From Rhodobacterales bacterium (GTDB lineage Bacteria > Pseudomonadota > Alphaproteobacteria > Rhodobacterales > Rhodobacteraceae), in NCBI GenBank assembly GCA_026400355.1, contig JAPLPE010000013.1:1-64000 (forward strand): DNA of 64,000 nt, read 5' to 3'. The position numbers were made by a program, and so were the translations under genes. Below the pieces are notes generated by a model. The model had not been told where the DNA came from and searched no databases. It saw only the letters and a program-made list of their open reading frames with translations. Below are positions 36,948-46,034 of this stretch, in pieces. Every line of letters begins with the position of its first letter. The stretch's first letter is position 1.

Positions 36948-38351
36948 ATGCCAACCCAGACCGAATCCGCCCGCATCAGTCTGGGTTGGGAAGAATGGCT
37001 TGGCCTGCCAGAGCTGGGTCTGCCCTCGCTGCGGGCCAAGGTCGACACGGGTGCCCGCACTTCTGCACTGCATGCCTTCGACATTGCCACATATGGTGAC
37101 ATCACCCGCCCGAATGTCCGATTTTCCGTTCATCCGATCCCCGGCAACGACGAAATCGGCGTCACCTGCACTTCTCCCATCCTCGACCGACGCGAGGTGA
37201 CCTCGTCCAATGGGGAAAGCGAGTTGCGCTACGTGATCGAAACCCTGCTCGACGTGGGCGGTGCACGCTGGCCGATCGAGGTCACATTGTCGGACCGCGC
37301 AGCCATGGCCAACCGCATGTTGCTTGGCCGTCAGGCGCTGACCGACCGCGTCATCGTCGAACCAGCCGCCCGTTTCGTGCAGCCGCCGCGCGACTTTACC
37401 GCCTATGCCACCGGCCAGCGGCCACCCGCCGGCCAGAGCGCGCTCCATATCGCGATCCTCAGCCGCGAACCTGACACCTACTCCACCCGCCGCCTTGTCA
37501 GCGAAGGCGAAAGCCGGGGTCACCGGGTCGATGTTATCGACACGACCCGCTGTTACATGGCGATCAACGCACTCTCGCCCGAGGTCTATTGCGATGGTAT
37601 CTGCCTGCCCCGCTATAGCGCAGTGATCCCCCGGATCGGGGCCTCGATCACCAACTACGGAACCGCCGTCATCCGGCAATTCGAAACCTTGGGCATCTAT
37701 TGCATCAACGGCAGCGCCGGCATCACAGCAAGCCGGGACAAGCTTCACGCCCACCAGGTCCTCGCCCGTCACCGCATCAGCATGCCCACGACCGCCTTCG
37801 CGTCAAGCCCCAAGGACACCGACAACCTCATCCGCCTCGTGGGTGGCGCGCCCCTGATCGTGAAGCTTCTGGAAAGCAGTCAGGGACGCGGCGTTGTCCT
37901 CGCCGAAACCAAGAAAGCCGCCCAATCCGTCATCTCAGCCTTTCGCGGCCTCAAGGCGAGTTTCCTTGTCCAGCACTTCGTGAAAGAGGCGGCGGGCGAG
38001 GATATCCGCTGTTTCGTCATCGGCGGCCGGGTCGTGGCCGCGATGCGCCGCAAGGCGGCCGGTGACGATTTCCGGTCCAACCTTGCTCAGGGCGGCACCG
38101 CCGAAGCCGTCCGCATCACCCCCGCCGAACGCGATGCCGCTGTCCGCGCCGCCCGCGCCTTTGGTCTTGGTCTTGCGGGCGTGGACCTGCTCCGCGCCCA
38201 TGACGGGCCCAAGGTGCTCGAGGTCAACTCTTCCCCCGGCTTTGAAGGCATTGAAAAGGCCGCGCGCAAGAACCTTGCCGCCACGCTCTATGCCGAAATC
38301 GAACGCCACGCAGGCCGGACCCGGCTCCGCGCTGCGCCCCTTCCGATCTGA
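36948..38351 (+). CDS. rimK: RimB-RimK fusion: retropepsin-like domain plus alpha-L-glutamate ligase
   Basis: 467 aa in two parts. Residues 1-145 are the RimB/PF05618 aspartic-protease-like domain (LRAKVDTGARTSALHAFD, LLGRQALTDRVIVEP). Residues about 160-455 are an ATP-grasp ligase of the RimK family (NGSAGITASRDKLHAHQVLA, LVQHFVKEAAGEDIRCFVIG, GVDLLRAHDGPKVLEVNSSP). RimK adds glutamates to the C-terminus of ribosomal protein S6, and RimB trims or stimulates in the Pseudomonas system where they are separate genes. One chain would keep both activities together. Aggattcggctaaggatc-type leader gives only a modest ribosome site (AAGGAT) before the ATG. Confidence 0.87.
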   Translation: MPTQTESARISLGWEEWLGLPELGLPSLRAKVDTGARTSALHAFDIATYGDITRPNVRFSVHPIPGNDEIGVTCTSPILDRREVTSSNGESELRYVIETLLDVGGARWPIEVTLSDRAAMANRMLLGRQALTDRVIVEPAARFVQPPRDFTAYATGQRPPAGQSALHIAILSREPDTYSTRRLVSEGESRGHRVDVIDTTRCYMAINALSPEVYCDGICLPRYSAVIPRIGASITNYGTAVIRQFETLGIYCINGSAGITASRDKLHAHQVLARHRISMPTTAFASSPKDTDNLIRLVGGAPLIVKLLESSQGRGVVLAETKKAAQSVISAFRGLKASFLVQHFVKEAAGEDIRCFVIGGRVVAAMRRKAAGDDFRSNLAQGGTAEAVRITPAERDAAVRAARAFGLGLAGVDLLRAHDGPKVLEVNSSPGFEGIEKAARKNLAATLYAEIERHAGRTRLRAAPLPI

Positions 38352-38422
38352 CCGGCGGCCCGCCCTTTACGCCCGCCCGCGCAAACCCTATATGATTAGT
38401 CAGGTTTTGACCGGAGCGTCCC

Positions 38423-38785
38423 ATGTCCAGCACCGATACCCAGATCGAAGGCACCCCCGTCGTGGCGCCCTCGACCACCGATCACCCGCTTTATGAAGCG
38501 GTGGTGCAGGCCTGCCGCTCGGTCTATGATCCTGAAATTCCTGTCAATATCTATGATCTTGGCCTTGTCTATACCATCGCCATCGACGCGGAAAACGCAG
38601 TCAGGATCGACATGAGCCTGACCGCACCCGGCTGCCCCGTCGCGGGCGAGATGCCGGGCTGGGTCGCCGCCGCCGTCGAACCCCTGCCGGGCATCAAGCA
38701 GGTGGATGTCAACATCGTCTGGGAACCCCAATGGGGCATGGACATGATGTCCGACGAGGCGCGCCTCGAATTGGGCTTCATGTAG
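38423..38785 (+). CDS. sufT: SufT / MIP18-family Fe-S cluster assembly protein
   Basis: 120 aa. The DUF59 core is complete: YEAVVQACRSVYDPEIPVNI, YDLGLVYTIAID, the reactive cysteine in LTAPGCPVAGEMP, and VNIVWEPQWGMDMMSDEAR at the C-terminus. The first 20 residues are a non-conserved tail. Family members help mature iron-sulfur proteins in the cytoplasm. An IscA-type gene lies 0.9 kb downstream, past a broken locus, so the two may once have been closer. GGAGC precedes the ATG. Confidence 0.88.
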   Translation: MSSTDTQIEGTPVVAPSTTDHPLYEAVVQACRSVYDPEIPVNIYDLGLVYTIAIDAENAVRIDMSLTAPGCPVAGEMPGWVAAAVEPLPGIKQVDVNIVWEPQWGMDMMSDEARLELGFM

Positions 38786-38894
38786 CCCCGGCAAACCTCC
38801 GCCGATCACGCACTGCGATCACGACATACGGTTCAACCGTGTTAGTTTCATCCCGCAGATAGTCTGTTCCCGTAAAGGGTGAGAGACGTATGGC

Positions 38895-39575
38895 ATGTTC
38901 AACCAGCGCGAATTCCTTATGGCAACCCTGGCCGCCGCTGCCCTGCGCCCTTCCCTGTCATTCGCGGTCGATGTCGTGTCCAGCGACTATCCCGGCCTCC
39001 TCCTGAACCGCCTGACCTGTGGCGCGACCTACGCTGGCCACGCGGCCCTTGCCGCACTCGGCTCCGAAGGCTGGCTTGACGATCAGCTCTCCCGCCCCGC
39101 CCGCGACCCCGCCTTCGACCCTCAACTCGCCACGCTGCGCCTGCGCATCCAGTGCGACGCAGGCGACGAAGGCAACGGCCACCCATGCCAATCAGGCCGG
39201 TACCTTTCAGCCGCTCCTTTCCGGCCTCTTCCGCGCACTTATGGCCTTCTCGCGCGACCTCGGCCCCCTGCAACAGGATGTGGCTGTCGTCGTGCAAAGC
39301 GAATCCGGCCGCCACCTGCGGTCGAACGCCTCGGGCGGCACAGACCACGGCTGCGCGGGCGCGGTGCGCGTCCTTGGCCCCGGGCCCGCGGAGGCCGCCT
39401 GCTCGGCCAATGGCCCGGCCTCGCCAATGCCACACGCGAAGAAGGCGCCGCCCTCGCCGCCGCCACCGACGACCGCCAGGTTCTGGCCGAAGTGCTGACC
39501 GGGCATATGGGGTTGCGCGAACTGGCCAAGGTGTTTTCGGGTCTCAGCACCAACCCGATCGGCCTCCATTCCTGA
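38895..39575 (+). pseudogene. collapsed DUF1800/DUF1501 gene pair
   Basis: The frame from 38895 reads the start of a DUF1800 protein (a signal-like leader, then LLLNRLTCGATYAGHAALAA and GWLDDQLSRPARDPAFDP). From about 39185 the next frame reads the late part of a DUF1501 protein (FQPLLSGLFRALMAFSRDLG, VVVQSESGRHLRSNASGGTD), and after about 39370 the original frame resumes with its C-terminus (GQWPGLANATREEGAALAAA, VLAEVLTGHMGLRELAKVFS). The two genes are normally neighbours; a deletion of about 2 kb and an indel have joined them. No functional product is expected. Confidence 0.8.
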
Positions 39576-39727
39576 TCCAGCCCTTCTTCTGGCCAAGGAT
39601 ATCCCGAGGGGAGGCGAAGCCGGGGGGCCGCGCCCCCGTTCGCGCCTGCAACACAAGCAAACCTTCCGGCATCCCCCCTTGAGCCGCGACCAATCTGCGC
39701 CTACCTTCCACGACAAAGGAGACCGCG

Positions 39728-40093
39728 ATGTTCGGCATCCCCGGCAAGCAGGCTGTTACTCTCACCACCACGGCGGCGGCGCAGATCGCAAAGCTCATGG
39801 CCCGGGACGGCCATAAGGGGCTGCGCATCGGCGTCAAGAAGGGTGGCTGTGCAGGCATGGAATACACGATGGACTATGCCACCACGATCAACCCGCTGGA
39901 CGAGATAGTCGAACAGGACGGCGCCCGCGTGATGATCGCGCCGATGGCGCAGATGTTCCTGTTCGGGACGGAGATCGACTATCAGACATCGCTTCTCAAG
40001 TCCGGCTTCGAATTCCGCAACCCGAATGTGGTGGACGCCTGCGGTTGCGGCGAATCGATCAAGTTCGATGAAAAGCTGACAGCGAAGGCCTGA
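39728..40093 (+). CDS. iron-sulfur cluster assembly accessory protein (SufA/IscA type)
   Basis: 121 aa HesB-like protein with three conserved cysteines: GVKKGGCAGMEYTMDY near residue 40 and VVDACGCGES near residue 105. Such A-type carriers bind and pass on iron or [Fe-S] clusters. AAGGAGACCGCG lies directly upstream. A second A-type gene at 45.6 kb looks like ErpA, so this one fits the SufA/IscA branch; the exact name is not certain. Confidence 0.87.
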   Translation: MFGIPGKQAVTLTTTAAAQIAKLMARDGHKGLRIGVKKGGCAGMEYTMDYATTINPLDEIVEQDGARVMIAPMAQMFLFGTEIDYQTSLLKSGFEFRNPNVVDACGCGESIKFDEKLTAKA

Positions 40094-40154
40094 CCCTTTT
40101 CGCGCCCTGCGTGGCCTGCTACTTCCTTGCCAACCAAGAAGAGGGAGATGACAG

Positions 40155-40901
40155 ATGCGCCGCAAACTCGTCGCTGGAAACTGGAAGATGAACGGAACCC
40201 GGGCTGATCTGGCCGAGGTTCAGGCGCTGACTACAGCCTTTCCCGCGCCAACCGTCGATTTGCTGATCTGCCCGCCCGCGACGCTGATCGCGCAGATGGT
40301 CACCGCCACGCAGGGCCACACCTTGGCTGTGGGCGGTCAGGATTGCCACGCAAACCCCAAGGGGGCCCACACCGGCGACATTTCGGCCCCGGAATTGGCC
40401 GACGCCGGGGCGAGCCACGTGATCCTTGGCCATTCCGAACGCCGCACCGACCATGCCGAAACCGACGCTCAGGTCCGCGCAAAGGCGCAGGCCGCCCACT
40501 CTGCTGGCCTCATCGCTCTGGTCTGCATCGGCGAGACCCTTGAACAGCGTGAAGCAGGCCAAACCCTCGCCGTCGTCGGAACCCAACTCGCAGGCTCCCT
40601 CCCCGACACGGCGACCGGGGCCAACACCGTCATCGCCTATGAACCCGTCTGGGCCATCGGCACGGGCCTTGTCCCCACCCTGCCCCAGATCGCCGAAGTG
40701 CACGCCTTCATACGCGCGGACCTGGCCATCCGCTTTGGCGCGGATGGCGCGACCTTCCGCATCCTTTACGGCGGCTCGGTCAAGCCCTCGAACGCCGCGG
40801 AAATCTTTGGCGTCCCCGATGTGGACGGCGCCCTTGTCGGCGGGGCGAGCCTTAAGGCCGCCGATTTCGGCCCCATCATCGCGGCCCTGTCTGCCGCCTG
40901 A
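40155..40901 (+). CDS. tpiA: triosephosphate isomerase
   Basis: 248 aa, complete. Catalytic Lys11 (VAGNWKMNG), His93 (LGHSERR) and Glu163 ([11 protein letters not shown]) are present, with the phosphate loop [12 protein letters not shown]. It interconverts dihydroxyacetone phosphate and glyceraldehyde 3-phosphate in the lower glycolytic pathway, which also serves the edd-eda products of this organism. AAGAGGGAGATGACAG precedes the ATG. A strong terminator follows 6 bp after the stop. Confidence 0.96.
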   Translation: MRRKLVAGNWKMNGTRADLAEVQALTTAFPAPTVDLLICPPATLIAQMVTATQGHTLAVGGQDCHANPKGAHTGDISAPELADAGASHVILGHSERRTDHAETDAQVRAKAQAAHSAGLIALVCIGETLEQREAGQTLAVVGTQLAGSLPDTATGANTVIAYEPVWAIGTGLVPTLPQIAEVHAFIRADLAIRFGADGATFRILYGGSVKPSNAAEIFGVPDVDGALVGGASLKAADFGPIIAALSAA

Positions 40902-40907
40902 AGGAAA

Positions 40908-40929
40908 GGGCGGGTCCTGAAACCCGCCC
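40908..40929. terminator. terminator between convergent tpiA and hydroxylase genes
   Basis: GGGCGGGT-cctgaa-ACCCGCCC, an 8-bp perfect stem between two convergent stop codons (40901 and 40934). It could serve both genes; T tracts are weak on either side. Confidence 0.65.
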
Positions 40930-40933
40930 GCCC

Positions 40934-41863
40934 CTATTCTCCGGCCAGATCGGGCCGCCTCCTGTCGCCCGAAAACAGCCGGTCATAGCGCGTCTCGAAA
41001 TCCCGGAATTCTGTCCCGCAGAGCCGGTCCCACCAGCGGAAATACAGCCCATAGTTCCCGCCCACCCGCTGATGATGCATGTAGTGGTGCAGCGTCGGCG
41101 TCTTCCAGCGCAGCACGGGCCAGCGGTTCCAGCCGCGCGGATAGATCTCGTATCCCAGATGACCGACGACGTTGAACAGCATCTGCAACGTCCCCGTCAG
41201 CGCAATCGCCGCCGGGTGCCAGGGCAGGAACACCGTGAACAGCAACAGCGAAAGGCTGCCCACCCCATGCACCATCGCTTCAAGCGGGTGGAACGAAAAG
41301 GCGGTGAACGGGGTCGGATCGACGCTTTCATGATGCACGCGATGGACCCGTTCGAACAGGACAGGGTGATGCATCGCCCGGTGCGACCAATAGAACCATG
41401 TGTCATCGATCACGAGGACAAGGAACACCGTCACCCCCAGCCACCAGTACCCGTAGTCGCCAAGCCCCGTGTACATGTTGCCAAGGCCCCAGCCGTCCGA
41501 AAAGGCCAGCCACACCGCCACGGCGATAAAGATGAACTGGCTCGACAGGCTGAACAGGATCTCGCGGCCAACCTGCGTGAGGCGCGGCCAGCGGCGGCGC
41601 GACACCTGACGTTTGCGCAAAAGGCCATGGAGCAGCACCCAGAACAGCGCAAAAAACCCGCAGGCCCAGATCAGATAGCCCACGATTTCCTCGGCCACAA
41701 ACTGTCCGATCATCCAGCCGTCAAGCTGAATTCCCATCGCCGGATGGATCAGCGCCAGCCCTAGCGCGGCCGAGGCCGCCAGAACCGGCACAAGGACATG
41801 CGTCTTCCCCCCGGGCAAAGGGGGGGCCGGTTTGCGCAGCGGATCAGGTGTCGTCTCGGACAT
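40934..41863 (-). CDS. sterol desaturase / fatty acid hydroxylase family membrane protein
   Basis: 309 aa with about five hydrophobic segments and the histidine clusters of the integral-membrane diiron family: WSHRAMHH, RVHRVHHESVDPTPFTAFSF with FHPLE, and LHHYMHHQRVGGNYG. Iron held by these histidines hydroxylates or desaturates a lipid substrate; in proteobacteria possible roles include carotenoid, sterol-like or ornithine-lipid modification. The ATG at 41863 has GGAG at 7 bp; the longer in-frame start adds a low-complexity leader without family support. Confidence 0.85.
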   Translation of the reverse strand: MSETTPDPLRKPAPPLPGGKTHVLVPVLAASAALGLALIHPAMGIQLDGWMIGQFVAEEIVGYLIWACGFFALFWVLLHGLLRKRQVSRRRWPRLTQVGREILFSLSSQFIFIAVAVWLAFSDGWGLGNMYTGLGDYGYWWLGVTVFLVLVIDDTWFYWSHRAMHHPVLFERVHRVHHESVDPTPFTAFSFHPLEAMVHGVGSLSLLLFTVFLPWHPAAIALTGTLQMLFNVVGHLGYEIYPRGWNRWPVLRWKTPTLHHYMHHQRVGGNYGLYFRWWDRLCGTEFRDFETRYDRLFSGDRRRPDLAGE

Positions 41864-42011
41864 GGCAATACTCCATTGGTTGCCGCAAGCACATGGCTGC
41901 GGGGGCTGGGTGGAAAACGGACGGGCCAAGACAGGGCCCGGCCCGGGAAACCGGGCATGGGCCGACGCAAGGGCTTGACCCGCATCGTCATTTGACTGAT
42001 GATCGTTCAAT

Positions 42012-42032
42012 ATTTCATGTTTATCATGAAAT
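42012..42032. promoter_or_regulatory. palindromic operator candidate upstream of the DUF2975/HTH pair
   Basis: ATTTCATG-TTTAT-CATGAAAT, an 8-bp-arm palindrome 42 bp upstream of the DUF2975 gene; a further half-site (GCATGAAAA) follows at about 42036. The AT-rich block stands out against its surroundings and also faces the divergent hydroxylase gene. The small HTH protein encoded downstream is the obvious candidate ligand. Confidence 0.55.
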
Positions 42033-42074
42033 CAAGCATGAAAAACGATGTTCCTCGACGATGGAGCCCACGCC

Positions 42075-42590
42075 ATGACCCTTTCGTTCCGCCTGATCGA
42101 CCGGCTGTTTTGGCTGGTCTGGATCGGCTTTCCCTTCGCCTTTCTGGGCACGGCGGAACTTGGCGGCCTCGATCCCGCGCAAAGCCCGCCTGACATCTGC
42201 CTGCCCTGGCTCCCCGATTACTCGGTGCTCACGCCGCTGGGTCAGGCGCTCTTGTGGGTCAATTTCGGGGCCGAATTCATGGTCTGGAGCATCGGCCTCG
42301 GTCTGGCTCATTGGGTCATCCACCGCGCCGCCAAGGGGCAGGTCTTTGCCACCGAAATCCTCTGGCCCGTGCGGGCGATGGGTATTCTCCTGCTCGTCTG
42401 GCCGGTGGCGAGCCTTATCCTCGACAATCTGACCGCATGGTCTCTGGCCGGGCTGATCCCGGGTCAGACCTATGCGCCGATCTGGATGCCCGATATCATC
42501 ATCATGGGGTTCGGCCTGTTTCTGATGATGATCGCCACGGTGCTGGGTCAGGCCGTCGATCTGGCGCGTGACGCCGAACTGACCATCTGA
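42075..42590 (+). CDS. DUF2975 family membrane protein
   Basis: 171 aa with four hydrophobic segments (LFWLVWIGFPFAFLG, LLWVNFGAEFMVWSIGLGLA, ILLLVWPVASLILDNL, IMGFGLFLMMIATVL), the pattern of DUF2975. These proteins are commonly encoded next to a YozG-type helix-turn-helix regulator, as here, 11 bp downstream. The cytoplasmic stretch GQVFATEILWPVRAMG is the conserved loop. GGAG lies 8 bp before the ATG at 42075; an upstream in-frame ATG at 42048 would add nine residues. Role unknown. Confidence 0.82.
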   Translation: MTLSFRLIDRLFWLVWIGFPFAFLGTAELGGLDPAQSPPDICLPWLPDYSVLTPLGQALLWVNFGAEFMVWSIGLGLAHWVIHRAAKGQVFATEILWPVRAMGILLLVWPVASLILDNLTAWSLAGLIPGQTYAPIWMPDIIIMGFGLFLMMIATVLGQAVDLARDAELTI

Positions 42591-42601
42591 CGGGGCATGC
42601 C

Positions 42602-42820
42602 ATGACAATCCGGGTCAACCTCGACGTGATGCTCGCGCGGCGCAAGATGAAGCTGGGGCAACTCTCTGACATCGTGGGCATTTCGCTCCAGAACCTCTCG
42701 GTCCTCAAGACCGAGAAGGCCCGCGCCATCCGCTTTTCCACCCTGAACGCGCTCTGCGAGGCGCTGGATTGCCAGCCCGGCGATCTGCTCGAATACATCC
42801 CGGGGCCCCAGGAGGACTGA
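42602..42820 (+). CDS. small XRE-family HTH regulator (YozG-like)
   Basis: 72 aa, almost only a Cro/CI helix-turn-helix: MLARRKMKLGQLSDIVGISL, LSVLKTEKARAIRFSTLNAL and the closing CEALDCQPGDLLEY. It is the standard partner of DUF2975 proteins and probably regulates the pair by binding near 42012-42032. The start is 11 bp after the membrane-protein stop. Confidence 0.88.
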   Translation: MTIRVNLDVMLARRKMKLGQLSDIVGISLQNLSVLKTEKARAIRFSTLNALCEALDCQPGDLLEYIPGPQED

Positions 42821-42861
42821 CGGCTTGCATCCAGGCGAGGGCCACAGCAAACCTTTCGCCT

Positions 42862-44025
42862 ATGGAACACCTGACCCAGTCGCCCACCGACCCCGCCTTT
42901 GTCCAGAACCCCTACCCGTTCTATGACCGCGCCCGTGCGGGCGGCGATCTGTTCGTCTGGACCGACTACGGCATCATCTGCGCCACATCGCACCGCGCCG
43001 TCATGGTGCTGCTCAAGGACCGCCGTCTGGGCCGCGAGGCGCCACCCGAAAAGGCCCCCCTCATCGCCCCGCACCTCGCCCCCTTCTACGCGGTCGAGGC
43101 GCATTCCATGCTGGAGCTTGAACCGCCCCGGCACACCCGTCTGCGGTCGCTCGTCCTGCGCGCCTTCACCTCCCGCCGCATCGCGGGTCTGGCACCCGAG
43201 ATCGAGACGCTCTGCAACGAATTGATCGACCGTTTTCCAGCGGGGCCGTTCGACCTGCTCGATGCCTATGCCCGGATCGTTCCGGTTGTCATCATTTCGC
43301 GTCTGCTGGGCGTGCCCGAGGATCGGGCGGACGATCTTCTTTCATGGTCGAACGCCATGGTCTCGATGTATCAGGCCCGCCGGACGCGGGCGATCGAGGA
43401 TCAGGCGATCACCGCAACCAACGCCTTTGCCGCCTTCATCATTGGCTACATCGCCGAAAAGCGGAAAGTGCCCGCCGACGACCTCATTTCGGAACTCATC
43501 CGGGCCGAGGAACAGGGGGCGAGCCTGTCGACCGACGAACTGGTCACGACCTGCATCCTCCTCCTGAACGCAGGTCACGAGGCCACCGTGCATACCCTTG
43601 GCAACGGCGTGAAAACCCTTCTGGAACAGGGTGCTCGCCCGATCACTGAAACACTCGTCGAGGAAGTCATCCGCCACGACCCGCCGCTCCACATGTTCAC
43701 CCGCTGGGTCTACGAGGATGTCCACCTCTTCGGCCACGATTTCAAGCGCGGCGATCAGGTGGCGTGTCTTCTGGCAGCAGCCAACCGCGACCCCGCCGCC
43801 TATCCCGCGCCCGGAACCTTCGACCCCGGCCGCAAAGGCCTGCAGAACAGCAGCTTTGGCGGGGGCATCCATTTCTGCGTAGGCGCCCCGCTCGCACGGC
43901 TCGAACTCGTGATTGCGCTCCGCGTGCTGTTCGACCGCTGCCCCGATCTACGCCTTGCGGAACCGCCTCATTATGCCGACGTGTTCCATTTCCACGGGCT
44001 GGAACGGCTGATGGTGACGCGGTAG
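42862..44025 (+). CDS. cytochrome P450
   Basis: 387 aa soluble bacterial P450. The I-helix reads LLLNAGHEATVHT, with His where the acidic Glu/Asp before the Thr is most common; the K-helix ExxR is EEVIR, and the haem loop FGGGIHFCVGAPLARLE places the thiolate at Cys339. No ferredoxin or reductase gene is adjacent, so electrons must come from general partners. The ATG at 42862 starts MEHLTQSPTDPAFVQNPYPF, the normal N-terminus; upstream in-frame codons overlap the HTH gene. Substrate unknown. Confidence 0.92.
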   Translation: MEHLTQSPTDPAFVQNPYPFYDRARAGGDLFVWTDYGIICATSHRAVMVLLKDRRLGREAPPEKAPLIAPHLAPFYAVEAHSMLELEPPRHTRLRSLVLRAFTSRRIAGLAPEIETLCNELIDRFPAGPFDLLDAYARIVPVVIISRLLGVPEDRADDLLSWSNAMVSMYQARRTRAIEDQAITATNAFAAFIIGYIAEKRKVPADDLISELIRAEEQGASLSTDELVTTCILLLNAGHEATVHTLGNGVKTLLEQGARPITETLVEEVIRHDPPLHMFTRWVYEDVHLFGHDFKRGDQVACLLAAANRDPAAYPAPGTFDPGRKGLQNSSFGGGIHFCVGAPLARLELVIALRVLFDRCPDLRLAEPPHYADVFHFHGLERLMVTR

Positions 44026-44380
44026 CGCCTGACTCGCGCCATTGTGGCCAAGCGGGACAAGGGAACGCGCCAGCGTGTCCCCTGCTTGCGCGCGGCATGT
44101 CGTCCGGAGGCGAGGGCCGCGCAACACGCCAGAAGTCAGCCCCTTCCCGCGTGGGCGCGACGCCCCCGCCTTGGGGCGGGCGGGGGCTGACGCAAGTGAC
44201 GGTCAGGACAAAGGCAGTCATCGGCACGAAACCGGTCGCCGGGGATGGTGGCCCGGTCTCCATGCAGTCGCAGCGAAATCCATGCTGGGGCACAGCATGA
44301 ACCGACCAGCGCCCGCCGGTCCGGGTGCAGCCCCTGCAAATCAGCGTAGGGTGCGTTTTCAGAGCACCTCATCCAGCCCC
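44026..44380. other. intergenic region between convergent P450 and dgt genes
   Basis: 355 bp without a supported gene. It holds a GC-rich hairpin at 44162-44187. The open frames crossing it have no family-like sequence and no ribosome site. Confidence 0.5.
44162..44187. terminator. GC-rich stem-loop downstream of the P450 gene
   Basis: GCCCCCGCC-ttggggcg-GGCGGGGGC, a 9-bp perfect stem 137 bp after the P450 stop and without a T tract. It could be a Rho-independent end or a chance GC palindrome. Confidence 0.4.
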
Positions 44381-45556
44381 CTACCGGTCCCGCTCCAGCA
44401 CACCCCGCGCCTGCACCGATCCGCCGCACAGCCGCGTATGGGATTGGATCGCAAACCGGTCCGTCATGCCCGCGATGTAATCCGCCACGATCCGCGCCAG
44501 CGCGACCTCGTCCGACGCCTCGGCCACATCCTTGCGCCACTGTTTGGGCAGTTCCTCGGGCCGGGCCATGTAAAGCGGGAACAGGTCATGGATCACCCGC
44601 GTCACCTCGGCCCGCATCTCGACAACCGCCGGGGCGCGGTACATGCGCGCGAACAGGAACTTGCGGATGACCTTCAGGTCTTTCCACAGCCCGTCCGAAA
44701 ACCGGATCACCATCCGCCCCGCGTGGCGCACATCGTCAACCGATTGGGGGTCAAGGTCGGCCAGCGTCCGGCGGGCCAGCGTGATCACGTCTTCGACCAG
44801 AATGCCAAAGAACCGCCGCAGCGCCTCATGCCTCCGGCGGTAGTAGTTCAGCCCCGGATACCTCCGATCCACCTCGACAAAGCAGTCGCGCAGGATCGGC
44901 AGTTCGGCCAGTTCATCGGTCGAGAACAGTTCCGCCCGCAGCCCGTCATGCAGGTCGTGATGCGAATAGGCGATATCGTCGGACAGCGCCGCCACCTGTG
45001 CCTCGGCACTCGCATGGGTGTTCAGTTCCAGATCGTGCCGCGCGTTGTAGGCGGCCAGTGCATAAGGCACCTCCCCCGTCACCGGCCCATTGTGTTTGGC
45101 CAGACCTTCAAGCGTTTCCCAGGTCAGGTTCAGCCCGTCCCATTCGGCATAGTGCCGCTCGAGCGAGGTCACGATCCGGATCGCCTGTGCGTTATGGTCG
45201 AACCCGCCATAGGGCGCCATCAGCACGTTCAGCGCCTCCTCGCCCGTATGACCGAACGGCGGATGGCCCAAATCATGGGCCAGCGCCACCGCTTCGGTCA
45301 GTTCGCTGTTCAGCCCCAGCGCGGTCGCCACCGTCCGCGCCACCTGCGCCACCTCTATCGAATGGGTCAGCCGCGTGCGGAAATAGTCGCCCTCGTGTTC
45401 GATAAAGACCTGTGTCTTGTGCTTGAGCCTGCGGAAGGCCGAAGCATGGATGATCCTGTCCCGGTCCCGCTGAAACGGCGACCGGAACGTGCTTTCCTCC
45501 TCCGCATGAAGCCGCCCCCGGCTTGACTGCGGATCAGAAGCGTAAGGTACGGTCAT
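44381..45556 (-). CDS. dgt: deoxyguanosinetriphosphate triphosphohydrolase-like protein
   Basis: 391 aa with the HD phosphohydrolase metal motif His65 ... His94-Asp95 (RLTHSIEVAQVAR, ALAHDLGHPPFGHTGE) and the family N-terminus SPFQRDRDRIIHASAFRRLK. Members hydrolyse dNTPs to deoxynucleoside and triphosphate; the short alphaproteobacterial type is named dGTPase-like because substrate choice varies. AAGGAAGGGG precedes the ATG. It is divergent from the erpA-like gene. Confidence 0.9.
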   Translation of the reverse strand: MTVPYASDPQSSRGRLHAEEESTFRSPFQRDRDRIIHASAFRRLKHKTQVFIEHEGDYFRTRLTHSIEVAQVARTVATALGLNSELTEAVALAHDLGHPPFGHTGEEALNVLMAPYGGFDHNAQAIRIVTSLERHYAEWDGLNLTWETLEGLAKHNGPVTGEVPYALAAYNARHDLELNTHASAEAQVAALSDDIAYSHHDLHDGLRAELFSTDELAELPILRDCFVEVDRRYPGLNYYRRRHEALRRFFGILVEDVITLARRTLADLDPQSVDDVRHAGRMVIRFSDGLWKDLKVIRKFLFARMYRAPAVVEMRAEVTRVIHDLFPLYMARPEELPKQWRKDVAEASDEVALARIVADYIAGMTDRFAIQSHTRLCGGSVQARGVLERDR

Positions 45557-45641
45557 GCCCGCCCCTTCCTTGTGACTGAACTTGTCGACTTTGCCTGGGT
45601 TTCCTATATGTCAGATGCAACGGAACGGACAGGCCCAACCC

Positions 45642-45968
45642 ATGCTCACGCTTCCCCCCAAAGTCACCACCCGCGCCTTTGAACGTCTGGCCGAAATCGG
45701 TGCCGCCGCGCAGGGCAAGGCGCTCCGCGTCGCCGTCGAAGGCGGCGGCTGTTCGGGCTTCCAGTACGAGATCATTCTCGACGATGCCCGCGCCGATGAC
45801 ATGGTGCTCGAAGGGGCGGGTGAAAAGGTGCTGGTCGATCCCGTCTCGCTGCCATTTCTGGCGGGGGCCACCATCACATTCAGCGAAGAACTGATCGGCG
45901 CGCGATTCGTGATCGACAATCCGAACGCCACATCGTCTTGCGGCTGCGGGACGTCGTTCTCGATGTGA
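45642..45968 (+). CDS. erpA: iron-sulfur cluster insertion protein (ErpA-like)
   Basis: 108 aa HesB-family A-type carrier. The three cysteines are in VAVEGGGCSGFQYEI and SSCGCGTSFSM, the ending typical of ErpA. It would hand [4Fe-4S] or [2Fe-2S] clusters to target enzymes. The ATG at 45642 begins the conserved MLTLPPKVT; the longer in-frame start at 45582 lies in the divergent promoter region. Confidence 0.87.
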   Translation: MLTLPPKVTTRAFERLAEIGAAAQGKALRVAVEGGGCSGFQYEIILDDARADDMVLEGAGEKVLVDPVSLPFLAGATITFSEELIGARFVIDNPNATSSCGCGTSFSM

Positions 45969-46034
45969 CAAAACCTCTGGCGCTTTGACATGAAACAGCG
46001 GACGCTATCGCCGTCCGCTGTCACGAGGTCCGCC

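Noticed and set aside
44042-45526. Open frame of 494 codons opposite dgt
   Set aside because: Starts in the non-coding gap and runs antisense to a conserved HD-domain gene; Arg/Pro/His-rich.
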